18,121 nt of DNA from contig PKXI01000409.1 in the NCBI GenBank assembly GCA_003133425.1, positions 1 through 18,121 on the forward strand, written 5' to 3'. The position numbers and the translations under genes are program-made. Shown here in pieces: positions 7,735 through 16,400 of the stretch (position 1 is its first letter; each line of letters begins with the position of its first letter). Source of the DNA: Acidobacteriaceae bacterium (GTDB lineage Bacteria > Acidobacteriota > Terriglobia > Terriglobales > Acidobacteriaceae). The notes below the pieces were generated by a model that saw only the letters and a list, made by a program, of their open reading frames with translations, made no database searches and was not told where the DNA came from.

Positions 7735-9248
7735 TATGAGTCAGTTAAGAAAACGATGCCGTTAATAACCAAAGCATTATTTCCGCATAGCCGTTCAACC
7801 CCCGGATGGAAGACCTTTTGGTGACTCACCGCATCACCATCCCCCCGCTTCAGGCTGCGGAAGACAATCGTCGAAACAATGGTCAATGCCCCGAGCGCCA
7901 CGAGTGCTTTGTGAATACCGTGAATCATCTCGGTTGCACCGAGTTGGCCATTACCAGGAACGAAAAATGCTGTCGCCAATCCCGCGGTCGCGACGCCGAA
8001 GCTGATCGACATCTGTTGCATAGTGCTCGCGATGGAACTGGCGGCGCTGGTCTCTTGGTCCGTGGTGTCGGCATAGACCAGCGTATTCATGCTTGTGTAC
8101 TGCAAAGACGTAAAGGCCCCATAAAAGAATGCCTGCAGCACAATGATCCACACCGGCGTATGGAGACCTATCGTCGCGAACAGCAGAAGGAGTAGACCGA
8201 GGATGATTGTGTTGGAGATGAGCGCCCAACGATAGCCAATGGCTGACAAGATGCGGGGCATGACCATCTTCATGCTCATGGCGGCTAGGGCCTGCGGCAT
8301 GATGAGGAGACCCGACTGCACCGGAGTGAAGCCGAGACCTACCTGATACAGCAAGGGTAAGAGAAACGGCACCCCTCCGATACCCAAGCGAGTAAAGAAA
8401 CTCCCGTTGACCGCCGCGCGGAAGGTACGAATCTTGAATAGGCTAAGTTGGAGCAACGGGAAAGCGAGAGATTTCGCGTGCTGCCAATAACCAACGAGCA
8501 ATGCGAGAGAAAGCACTAGTAATCCAGAGATCTCGCGCACGCTAAGTGTGTGCTCCCCGAAGACTTCCAGCACGTAGGACAGCAGGGCGATACCGGAGCC
8601 AAAGAGAATCAATCCTACCGTATCCAACGGGTGTGTCTCTTCCCGGTAATCGGGCAGGTGCAGATACACGAGAATCAAGCCGATCAGACCGATGGGAATG
8701 TTGAGAAAGAAGATCACCCGCCAGTGAAGATAGCCAACAATCAGACCGCCCGCGATAGGTCCAAGCATAGGAGCAATCAGGGCCGGTATCGAAACGAAGC
8801 TCATGGTACGGAGAAGATCGGATTTTGCAAACGTCCGCACCAGAGTGAGCCGGCCTACGGGCACCATCATGGAGCCACCGCAGCCTTGCAGGATGCGGCA
8901 GGCAACGAGTGCATGGATGTTGCTCGATATGCCGCATAAGAATGAACCCAAAGTAAAAAGTCCGATTGCAGCGGCGAACACACGTCGAGTTCCGAATCTG
9001 TCCGCGACCCAACCACTGATAGGGATGAACACAGCAAGACTCAACGTATAGCTGGCCAGCACGGCCTTCATGCTGAGAGGGCCAACGTGGAGAGCTTTCG
9101 AGATCGCTGGCACAGCCGTATTGAGGATGGTGGTATCGAGCGACTCCATGAAGAACGCAACCGCGACAAGCCACGGCAGTAGCCGTCTACTGGCGGCGGA
9201 GGGAGCTCCTGAAACCGTTATTGCATTCGAGGGACCGGTTAGACCCAT
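7734..9248 (-). CDS. DHA2-family MFS drug:proton antiporter (EmrB/MdtD-like)
   Basis: The 504-residue product has the 14-helix layout and signatures of the DHA2 branch of the major facilitator superfamily, inner-membrane exporters driven by proton exchange. Seen are motif D1, LDTTILNTAVPAI (D38); motif A, GWVADRFGTRRVF (about 79-91); motif B, RILQGCGGSMMVPVGRLTL (R118); and the antiporter motif C, APMLGPIAGGLIVG followed by HWRVIFFLNIPIG. A soluble tail of about 40 residues ends the protein. No membrane-fusion protein or TolC partner and no regulator adjoin it, which makes an MdtD-like stand-alone exporter more likely than a tripartite pump. The start is the ATG at 9246-9248; no clear Shine-Dalgarno is visible. 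The substrate is unknown. Confidence 0.9.
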   Translation of the reverse strand: MGLTGPSNAITVSGAPSAASRRLLPWLVAVAFFMESLDTTILNTAVPAISKALHVGPLSMKAVLASYTLSLAVFIPISGWVADRFGTRRVFAAAIGLFTLGSFLCGISSNIHALVACRILQGCGGSMMVPVGRLTLVRTFAKSDLLRTMSFVSIPALIAPMLGPIAGGLIVGYLHWRVIFFLNIPIGLIGLILVYLHLPDYREETHPLDTVGLILFGSGIALLSYVLEVFGEHTLSVREISGLLVLSLALLVGYWQHAKSLAFPLLQLSLFKIRTFRAAVNGSFFTRLGIGGVPFLLPLLYQVGLGFTPVQSGLLIMPQALAAMSMKMVMPRILSAIGYRWALISNTIILGLLLLLFATIGLHTPVWIIVLQAFFYGAFTSLQYTSMNTLVYADTTDQETSAASSIASTMQQMSISFGVATAGLATAFFVPGNGQLGATEMIHGIHKALVALGALTIVSTIVFRSLKRGDGDAVSHQKVFHPGVERLCGNNALVINGIVFLTDS

Positions 9249-9854
9249 AGAACAATAAGAACACGTGCCCGCTTAAACTATGGGTCATCAGAGACCTCTA
9301 ATACAGCAGTATTCCGGAAGTAGCCCCATTTTCGGCCTTCCCAGAGTTAGGGAATGTTTGGCTACCACACGACCAGAACGACCCCTCGCTGCGCACGGAG
9401 TTCTGCTTTGGCTCTCGAAAGGCAGTGTACGCAATTGCGCATCCTGTTCGTTCTAGCTCTCGCTGTGTTTATGACTCCTGCAATGCTTTCCGGTGCGCAA
9501 CCCTGAAGGGAGATTCATGGGAGGGCGATCTCATACAGCGGCGACGGATTCCTGGAAATTTCCCTTGTCGGAAGTGAGCGTCCATCCTTCACCCTCACAA
9601 GCGCGAGAAATGATTAGGCCAATTCCCTTCCCTTGCTCTTCGACTCACGAATTCTACGGCCACAACCGGCACCAACTCGATGGGGGTTGTGACCTCTGCC
9701 GTGACAGCAAGGCAGAAAATCGTAACTCATTGAAACCAGGCGCGACGGATGGCTCCCTCTTCAGTTCCTGACCGTTGCCCAAATCTGGGCGGTTCACCGG
9801 ACCTGGACGGTTGCGCTCGCAATGACGCAATCCTCGGTGAAGATCTCGTCGATG

Positions 9855-10067
9855 CTATATTTCTGCCATAGCGCGATGTACAAGATGGATCGAGATCGCA
9901 CCTTCGCCAACGGCTGACGCAACCCGCTTCACGTTTCCGGAGCGGATGTCGCCAACTGCGTAAACTGCTGGCAAGCTCGTCTCAAGCATCTGCGGCGTTC
10001 CCCTCCGTTCAGGCTGCTGTGCCGTTTTGAACAGAAAGCTCAAGTCTCGCCCTGTTAAGTTTCTCAA
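9855..10067 (-). pseudogene. thioredoxin reductase-like C-terminal fragment
   Basis: The translated frame carries LETSLPAVYAVGDIRSG followed by VKRVASAVGEGAISIHLVHR. This is the second FAD-binding GD motif and C-terminal helix of thioredoxin reductase-type flavoproteins, best matching the stand-alone or sensor-fused forms common in Acidobacteria. An LTGRDL segment before it corresponds to the tract that normally leads into that motif. Upstream, the frame meets a stop (TGA) at 10071-10073, and no FAD-binding N-terminus or CxxC site is present. The fragment keeps the native TAG end at 9855-9857. It is a truncated remnant, not a working enzyme. Confidence 0.7.
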
Positions 10068-10512
10068 CGATCACGATTCTTTGCACGTGCATTCATGCAG
10101 CGACCAGGAATTCGAAATTGGGAATCCCGGATTTGCCCATTCTTGCATCGTGTGAGTCCAACCTCGAACTCTCTATGCATCGGAGACTTTGCGATGGTCA
10201 CCGGAGGCCAGTCTTAACGAGATCTCCTCCATCGCCTGGCTCGGAACTTGGCTTGCGATTTGGGCCTATTCCTCGATAGCCGATCCCTCGGTGCGCTTCC
10301 AGGCTATCGACCTCGCCCTCAAAGAACAGTTCAAGAGAGAGAACCTATTGCCGTGCATGAAGAGGAGGCTGAATATGCATTCAACAAAGCGCTGGCAGGT
10401 TCCGGTCGTGAGGAAGCCGGCCAAAAGGTCCGGCAAATGTGACAGGTGCGATCAACCTTACGCAACCCGGTCTGCAACTCGTCCGGGGTGACAGCCATCG
10501 ATTCTGCGAATA

Positions 10513-10529
10513 CTTCCTATACTAGGAAG
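10513..10529. promoter_or_regulatory. palindrome overlapping a TATACT box upstream of the excisionase-like genes
   Basis: CTTCCTA-TAC-TAGGAAG is a perfect 7-bp inverted repeat with a 3-base centre, 43 bases before the ATG at 10573. TATACT (10518-10523) in its middle is a good -10 hexamer, but no -35 at normal spacing is obvious. An operator over a -10 box would suit self-repression by the HTH proteins encoded downstream. A recombinase or excisionase arm site is an alternative. Confidence 0.4.
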
Positions 10530-10572
10530 ACAGGAAGGGCGAATAAGTCCTCAAATACGGAGCCCCTTCCTG

Positions 10573-10743
10573 ATGAACAATCCCTCCCAAGCCCCAACGT
10601 TCCCATCCCTCCTCTCAGACAGCGATCTGGCCATCATCCTCGTCATGACAATCAACTGGGTGCGATCTCACGCCCGAGAGATTCCCGGCTTCAGGAAACT
10701 CGGCTCCTACTTCCGATTCTGCAGCCAGGAGGTCGAGCAATAG
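10573..10743 (+). CDS. excisionase-like helix-turn-helix protein, module 1
   Basis: The 56-codon frame opens at ATG 10573, with GGAG about 10 bases upstream, and closes at TAG 10741-10743. The product contains one MerR/AlpA-type (HTH_17-like) winged helix: SDSDLAIILVMTINWVRSHA, then EIPGFRKLGSYFRF, then SQEVEQ. Small proteins of this type act as excisionases or regulators beside tyrosine integrases. The frame stays open immediately after the TAG into a second, similar module. Either two small proteins are made, or an original two-domain protein was split by one amber mutation. The recognition helix is less canonical than in module 2. Confidence 0.6.
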   Translation: MNNPSQAPTFPSLLSDSDLAIILVMTINWVRSHAREIPGFRKLGSYFRFCSQEVEQ

Positions 10744-10761
10744 CTCGGTGGCCTGGATCCG

Positions 10762-10923
10762 TTGTTCCAGGCCGAGCAGGTGGCAGCGCTCGCCAAGGTT
10801 CCAGAGTCCTGGATCTATGCCAACGCAGTTGAGATCCCCGGCCTGCTCCGCCTTGGTCGATACGTTCGATTCCGTCCCGCACTTATCCATCAGTTCTTCG
10901 CAGGGTCCGAGGTTGTCCTGTGA
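10762..10923 (+). CDS. excisionase-like helix-turn-helix protein, module 2
   Basis: In the same frame as module 1, the codons after the TAG encode QAEQVAALAKVPESWIYANA, then EIPGLLRLGRYVRF, then PALIHQFF. This is a clear AlpA/Xis-type helix-turn-helix and wing. It shares the EIPG, the LG-Y-RF wing and overall spacing with module 1. The start is uncertain. TTG at 10762 with GGTGG about 10 bases upstream is my choice; GTG at 10780 is possible but would cut the domain. A perfect AGGAGGT (10727-10733) lies before the TAG but serves no in-frame start at normal spacing. The stop TGA (10921-10923) overlaps the integrase start as GTGA, so the two are probably translationally coupled. The likely role is control of excision. 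Confidence 0.6.
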   Translation: MFQAEQVAALAKVPESWIYANAVEIPGLLRLGRYVRFRPALIHQFFAGSEVVL

Positions 10924-12227
10924 CCGCCTTTGATGCTACAAAGAGACCGCGACTGAAGCACCACGGAAGGAGGACCGTGGTGCAGCAACGTTATCAGCGG
11001 GCTCAAGTGCAGGATCTTGGGTCCAAGTGGAAACTTTTCTACTGGGATTACAACCAATCCCCGCGTCAGAGACGAACGAAGTCCTGGGCTAAGAGCCAAG
11101 TGCCAGGTCAACGCGAGGCACAGAAGCTCGGCGACCAGTTCATGGAGCGAGTCAATGAGCGCAACAACCAACCCCACCTCTTCGCGAGCGATAAGGAAAC
11201 AGTGCGGGCCGTCTACGACAAGTGCAAGGAATTGACGTGGCCGCATCTGAAGAACTCCACACGCAAGCAGTACGAAGAGAACTTCAGGACCTATCTGCTT
11301 CCGGAATTTGGATCAAGTAAGGTCCGCAAACTGACCGCCATGGATATCCAGGAATTCTTCAACACGTTGTCTCCCGGCCTCTCTCCGAAGTCAATCCGGT
11401 TGATTCATGGCACGCTCCGCGCTGCACTGAACCAGGGCAAAGCGCGGGGCATGCTTGACCAGAATCCGGCCGTCGGAGTGAAGCTGCCGAGAAAACGGGC
11501 GGTGAAGCCTACCGTGCTTCTTTCATTGGCGGACATCCGTCGGATGATCGAGGCAGTGAAGGAACCGACGAAGTCGATGATTATGTTGATCGTCTTCGCT
11601 TCCATGCGCCCCGGTGAAGCTCTCGCACTGTGGTGGAAGGACATCCTTCGCGATCGAATCGTTGTAGACGAACGTGTTTACGATGACGAGTTCGACGATG
11701 TGAAGACTGAAGCCGGCAAGCGCGAGGTGCCGTTCGATAAACATGGCGTCATTCTCGCGGCCATTCAGCGAATGTGGGCGAGCAACAAGAAGTTTCGTAA
11801 GCCGGACGACCTGGTCTTTGCCAACAAGGTTGGCAAGCCACTGGACCGGCATAACCTGCTTCACAGGCACGTGAAAACGGCAGCCGAGAAACTCGGGATA
11901 TCGGCAAGCATAGACTTCCGCAGTTTCCGGACCATGCACGCCAGCTTGATGCGACGCTTCGGCGCTCGCCTCGAGGTTGCCCGTGACAACATGGAACACG
12001 CTGGAAGTTCGGGCAGCATCACGTTGGATGTCTATTCGAAGACTTGGTGGAGCGAACGGGTCGAGGCAGTGAGCAGAATTGTTGAAGCTGTCTTTGCTGA
12101 ACCCGACGAGAAAGAAAACAACACAACCGTCACTCCGCTGAAGGCCCTCCCTAACAGCGGAAATGGCAAAGAGTGGGAACCCTCTTGGGAACCCCAGGCT
12201 ATTTTGCCTGGCCTTAATTCAGTGTAA
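10920..12227 (+). CDS. tyrosine recombinase / phage-type integrase
   Basis: The 435-residue product has a basic N-terminus (arm-site binding type), a core-binding SAM-like domain at about residues 105-185 (STRKQYEENFRTYLLPEFG, then DIQEFF) and a catalytic domain from about 200 to 385. Visible active-site residues are R230 in FASMRPGEALAL, K262 in DVKTEAGKREVP, R337 in FRSFRTMHASL, H360 in MEHAGSSGS and the nucleophile Y372 in LDVYSK. The first box-II position, usually His, is Arg334. A tail of about 50 residues ending in a WEPSWEP repeat follows the domain. The start is GTG 10920, overlapping the stop of the HTH gene. The gene ends 14 bases from the 3' end of tRNA-Pro, the normal position for an integrase that uses that tRNA as its site. 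The enzyme looks intact. Confidence 0.92.
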   Translation: MTAFDATKRPRLKHHGRRTVVQQRYQRAQVQDLGSKWKLFYWDYNQSPRQRRTKSWAKSQVPGQREAQKLGDQFMERVNERNNQPHLFASDKETVRAVYDKCKELTWPHLKNSTRKQYEENFRTYLLPEFGSSKVRKLTAMDIQEFFNTLSPGLSPKSIRLIHGTLRAALNQGKARGMLDQNPAVGVKLPRKRAVKPTVLLSLADIRRMIEAVKEPTKSMIMLIVFASMRPGEALALWWKDILRDRIVVDERVYDDEFDDVKTEAGKREVPFDKHGVILAAIQRMWASNKKFRKPDDLVFANKVGKPLDRHNLLHRHVKTAAEKLGISASIDFRSFRTMHASLMRRFGARLEVARDNMEHAGSSGSITLDVYSKTWWSERVEAVSRIVEAVFAEPDEKENNTTVTPLKALPNSGNGKEWEPSWEPQAILPGLNSV

Positions 12228-12235
12228 GTTGTTGA
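12223..12235. repeat. attachment-flank 13-mer, copy 2
   Basis: TGTAAGTTGTTGA contains the integrase stop codon (TAA 12225-12227) and lies six bases from the CCA end of tRNA-Pro. It matches 5888-5900 in 11 of 13 positions with identical spacing to a tRNA 3' end. Sequences of this kind next to tRNA genes belong to the element side of an integration junction. Confidence 0.5.
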
Positions 12236-12241
12236 TTTTAA

Positions 12242-12318
<77 letters not shown>

Positions 12319-12524
12319 AACATGGGTTGCAGATGCGTATCGTTGGGGCGCGGCCTGGCGCGTATTAACCCCTTGATTGCGCTTGAATCAGTGTAGCAGA
12401 ATTCGGGGCCTGGTTACGGCTGCTGCTCCGCACCTTGCGACCTGGCATCTGTTTTCGGAGGGCCGTAGCGAACGGTGAACTTGGCCTCGGTTGCGTCAGC
12501 CAACACCAGGGCGCTGGTCGCACC

Positions 12525-13166
12525 TTAGTCGCTCTTATCGCCGCCCTTGTCTGCACCTGCTGGCAAATCCAGCGCCACCAAGGCGAATCGCGTCTTTCCA
12601 TCCTTTGGTTCTTCGAAGCCTGCAATGTGCTGGTGACGCTTGGATCCGGCCTTCAACTCCAGGCCGTTCTTGCTGGAACCATAATCGCCGCGGTCGATCT
12701 TCACATTGTTGCCCTTGTCGTCTGCGCAGGTCAGGCCTTCCGAAGTCGTCACCGGAGTGCCCACAGGATTGTTGCCCTGGCAGGTAATCACGTCGCCGTA
12801 ACGGCCCAATGCCTTTTTATAGAAGGCGAGCACCTTGTCTTGTGAGTCCGGGGTAGCGTAAGAAACCGCTCGCACCCGCAACTCCCACTCGCCGAAGCCC
12901 AGGTGCACATCCGCCGACTTGTGCTTGTCGTCGTCACTTACCGTCTCGGCGCCGGGATAAACAGGAAGACCTAGATCGGCAGCAGTGGTCTGGTTGGTGT
13001 TCACGTGGACGCCGCCAAAAGGAGTATCCACCTGGACATTCTTATCCTCGCCGTTGGCGCCCTTGTCCACGTGCACCCTGCAACCGGAAAGCACGGCGAG
13101 CAACGCCAAACCGGCGAGCAAGCCTGTCGCTTTTCCAATCTTGTTCCGCAGCAAGTTCTCTGTCAT
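12525..13166 (-). CDS. predicted lipoprotein of unknown function
   Basis: The 213-residue product starts with a short basic segment, a hydrophobic stretch (about 13-25) and a lipobox VLSGC with Cys29, so it should be processed by signal peptidase II and anchored to a membrane. The mature part is rich in D, K and G. It includes LGLPVYPGAE, a motif I associate with acidobacterial exported proteins of unknown role, and YATPDSQDKVLAFYKKALGR, a helix typical of small periplasmic repeat domains. The ATG at 13164-13166 has GAGG about 9 bases upstream; an in-frame GTG two codons earlier (13172) is equally open. The 35-codon membrane peptide gene lies 79 bases upstream on the same strand, so the two may share a transcript. 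No enzyme motif is visible. Confidence 0.75.
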   Translation of the reverse strand: MTENLLRNKIGKATGLLAGLALLAVLSGCRVHVDKGANGEDKNVQVDTPFGGVHVNTNQTTAADLGLPVYPGAETVSDDDKHKSADVHLGFGEWELRVRAVSYATPDSQDKVLAFYKKALGRYGDVITCQGNNPVGTPVTTSEGLTCADDKGNNVKIDRGDYGSSKNGLELKAGSKRHQHIAGFEEPKDGKTRFALVALDLPAGADKGGDKSD

Positions 13167-13245
13167 GGCCACCGTCCTCTTGCCCTGTTATACGACGGCA
13201 ATTGCTGAAATGTTCCAGGAATTCGCCCGCGACGCAAGCATCGAG

Positions 13246-13353
13246 TCAGTGCGTCGAGTGGCCGTCTTCCTTGCTGCTGGTTGCGAACAGAATCGCCGCC
13301 ACAAACACGGCAATAATCACTGGAACAACGAAGAATGGGGAAGTTATATTCAT
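13246..13353 (-). CDS. 35-residue single-span membrane peptide
   Basis: An ATG at 13351-13353 is preceded by AAGGAG with 8-base spacing and opens a 35-codon frame ending in TGA at 13246-13248. The product starts MNITSPFFVV, continues as one hydrophobic helix (about residues 7-25, with VIIAVFVAAILFA) and ends in a short polar tail with K, E, D and two His. The strong ribosome site, the clean hydrophobic helix and the position just after a terminator and before a lipoprotein gene support a real small membrane protein. It resembles no family I can name. It could be a subunit stabiliser, a regulator of the lipoprotein's export, or a stress peptide; none of these is shown by the sequence. Confidence 0.65.
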   Translation of the reverse strand: MNITSPFFVVPVIIAVFVAAILFATSSKEDGHSTH

Positions 13354-13385
13354 CGCGCAGGCTCCTTGCTGTTCTCAGACTACCA

Positions 13386-13415
13386 AAAAGGGGTCCCGTT
13401 TTAGGGACCCCTTTT
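13386..13415 (-). terminator. rho-independent terminator after the mannosidase gene
   Basis: AAAAGGGGTCCC and GGGACCCCTTTT form a perfect 12-bp stem around a 6-base loop. On the minus strand it is followed by a run of T (CCCCTTTTTGG) and sits 20 bases after the stop of the GH38 gene. A smaller hairpin, CGGTT/AACCG at 13416-13432, lies just before it. The symmetric A/T flanks would let it work in both directions. Confidence 0.9.
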
Positions 13416-13435
13416 CGGTTTTGATCGAACCGACC

Positions 13436-16400
13436 CTACTGTTTAGGTCCGCCGCCCGGGTAATCCACGCGGATGGTCAGGATCTCGTACGGATGAATCG
13501 GGACCTTGACCACATCGCCGGCAACCGTCAGCGCGCCACCCTCGGGCGCTTCCATCAGATTGGTGACGGTGGCGGAGGTCGCGCCCGCAGGCACATGGAA
13601 CTCAGCCGTCGCGCTCTTCCCTGCCCACTCGTAGACGCGGAAGATGAGCCCCTTTTCGTCCTCGGCCTTTTTCACGGCGGTCAAAACCACGTTGTCCGGC
13701 GAGACCGACGCGAATGAATGTTCGGCCGGCAACGTTCCCGCGTGAGCCGTCGTTACCACCGCCGTGAGCGGATAGTCGTACTCCCATCCATGGCGCACAG
13801 TGAGCGCATCTTTCCACGTTCCGGTGTGCGGATACAGCGCGTAGTGAAAGTGGTGATGTCCCTGGTCTGCCTCCGGATCGGGCCACGTAGGCGAACGCAG
13901 CAGCGTAAGCCGCAGCATGTTGCCCACAGCGTCGTAGCCATACTTGGTCTGGTTCAGCAGGCTCATTCCGTGCTTGCCGTCTCCAAGGTCGGCCCAGCGC
14001 ATGGCCGGAACCTCAAACTGCGCCTGCTCCCAGGTGTTGTTGCGCGTGGTGGGCCGGTCGATTGCACCATAAGGAATCTCATAAGTAGCAAATCCGCTCG
14101 TAGCCGCCAGCGGAAAGGCCGCCTTCAGAAGCACATGCCGCTCGTGCCAGTCGATATCGTTCTCAATGTCGACCTGATCGGTATCCGGTCTCAACCAGAT
14201 GGTTTGCACGAACTTTGAACTCTGCCAGGAACGCGTGACGCGAACTGCCGTCGTGCCTTCGGCAGACACCGTAGCGGCGCTGGCAGAAAGAGACATCGGC
14301 TGATCCAAGGTGCCAGGATCGATGTTCCAGGCATCGTAGTCCTTCGGCGTGTCTTTGAACGTCTGCAACTCGTTGCCGCAGGCACCGGCCGCGAGTGTTT
14401 CGAAGTTCGAGCGTTTGTCGAAGAGGCTTGTGATGCAGCCCGTAGTCCGGTCAACGGCCACGTGGATAAATTGATTCTCGAGCACCAGCGATTTTCCTGA
14501 TTCAGACTCGGTGCCCTTGGGCGCGGACGCGGCCGCACCAGTTGAAGGATCGACCCAAACCACTTTGTATCCCAGCGCGGGAACATCGACGGCAGGAATG
14601 CTGAGGGCGGCAATGCCCGTTTTCGCATCGCGCTTGAGCACCGTCGCCAAAGCATGGGCACCGTTGCCAACAAGAGGATAGGCAGCCTGCGTCGCGCTCG
14701 CCGGGAGTTGCACATTCACCGTCACATCTCCGGAGCGACTCCAGCCGAGAGGATTGAAGAGGACAATCGGAATACGTTTTTCCGATTTGCTTTCTGTATC
14801 GATCGTCTCCGCCACCGTCTGCAGTGCTCCAGCCTTAATCTCATTCGTCGACCAGCGCACGACGTCGTAATCCTTCTGCGCATCTCTGTAGATAACGCCG
14901 ATTCCCGACCCCGCGGCCAGATCGTGGAACTGGTTGAACAGCACCTTCTTCCAGTCCTCCGTAATTTCCGCCGCCGGGTACTTCTTCCCATCCAGCCACG
15001 CCAGTGAAGACCACTTCTCCGCGTTCAGCACCTGCTCTTCGCTGTGCCGCATGTTGGCCTTGTGATCGGCCTGCGTGGTCATCACGCCGCGGTGATACTC
15101 AAAGTAGAGTTCGCTCTTCCATGTAGGAATCGAAACCTTCTCCGGCACCACCGGAGGAGGCGTGTATCCCTTGGCAATCGACTGGTAGTTCCACGATGGG
15201 CTTTGCGGTGCAATCTGCTTTTCGACCGACGAGAAGAAACTCTGCGCGGTGCCGAACTCGTACTTCGGCGTTACGTGTCCCTGGCCCTCCCAGTGGAAAC
15301 TCTCGTCGAGAATGGCACGTGTGGGGCCGCCGCCGTGGTCGCCGATGCCATAGAGATCCAGCATCTCAGTCATTCCGGGAGAATGCTCGCGAGCCGCTTT
15401 CAGGTCGTTGGCAAGCCGGACCGGATTCTCCGACGTGTTCACATAGTCGTGCGGGAAATACGCCAGCACCTTCGACCCGTCCGGCGACTCCCACCAGAAC
15501 AACTTGAACGGCAACTGATTGGTGTCGTTCCAGGTCATCTTCTGCGTGACAAAGTAGTCCACGCCGCTCTTCTTATAGATCTGCGGCAACTGCCACGTGT
15601 AGCCGAACGAATCCGGATTCCAGCCGATGCGCACATCCACGCCGTAGGCCTGCTTGAACCAGCGCTTGCCTACCAGCAGTTGACGAACCAGCGACTCGCC
15701 GTCCGGCATATTCAGGTCGGGCTCTACCCACATGCCGCCAACAATCTCCCAGCGCCCTTCCTTGATGCGCTGCGCAATCTCGGCATTCATGTCGGGATAC
15801 TTGTCGGCCATCCACTCGTTGTAGGCAGCGGCAGACTGCGTGAACGTGTAACCGGGGTACTCATACATCAACTGCAACGCCGTCGAAAACGTGCGCTTGA
15901 CCACATCAACAGTTTCACTCCACGGCCACAGCCAGGCCGCATCGATATGCGCGTTGCCGTCCAGATGAAACTCGGCCTGTTTCAGCAGCGGCTTCAAGGC
16001 CTCGAGCTTTGACTGCGCCGTCTTGAGGCTCGCATCAAATTTGGATTGATCGTGTGCATCGAGGGCGGCCAGGTCTACGGCGTGGATGGCGTCGTTCAAG
16101 GTTGCCACCTTCGACGCATCGCCCGGCGCAAGCGAGGGAACCAGCAGTGCGGCGGAGAGAAATTCCTCGCGGAGATCTTCAGGATTCGGCCGGCCCTCGG
16201 CAAAGTCGACGCGCATGGTTACGCCGCGAAACGTCTTCGTGTCCACGGTGTGCAGAATCTTGACGGCCACCGTAGCCTTCTCGCCGGGCTTCGCATTGTC
16301 GAACAGCACCACCGGCTCCAGGTCTTCACCCAACGCCACGCGCCGGCCGTTGAAGTAGAGAATCTCCGGCATGGGGCCGTTGCCGTTGACTTGAATCTGG

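Larger units (their letters stand above)
9249..10572. other. 1.3 kb gene-poor accessory segment with decayed sequence
   Basis: No intact gene is supported. The segment contains a thioredoxin reductase scrap (9855-10067). An orphan signal-peptide-like frame at 9435-9506 (+; ILFVLALAVFMTPAML, then a stop) looks like a truncated secreted protein. A cluster of small inverted repeats lies at 9661-9715 (CACAACC with GGTTGTG, CTGCC with GGCAG). A weak match to the attachment-flank 13-mer lies at 9721-9733 (9 of 13). Two overlapping frames at 10189-10491 show no known motif and may be the two halves of a frameshifted gene. The general picture is the worn left part of the integrase-bearing element. 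Confidence 0.5.

Noticed and set aside
8542..9174. 210-codon minus-strand frame over the MFS gene
   Set aside because: Same strand but a different frame from the DHA2 exporter; content rich in R, H, S and C is a frame-shifted reading of the real gene.
9661..9736. CRISPR-like repeat (GTTTCAAT start on the minus strand)
   Set aside because: The GTTTCAAT string occurs once only; there is no repeat-spacer periodicity and no cas gene.
10446..10832. 128-codon frame overlapping the HTH modules
   Set aside because: It uses another frame across both clear HTH modules; the HTH frame has recognisable domains and couples to the integrase.
12505..12518. Small hairpin ACCAG/CTGGT as terminator of the lipoprotein gene
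   Set aside because: Only five pairs and no T-tract; not sufficient for a rho-independent terminator.
15044..16012. 322-codon plus-strand frame inside the mannosidase gene
   Set aside because: It lies fully antisense to a well-supported GH38 gene; its composition (many R, H, L, V) is typical of a G+C-rich shadow frame and no motif or ribosome site is visible.
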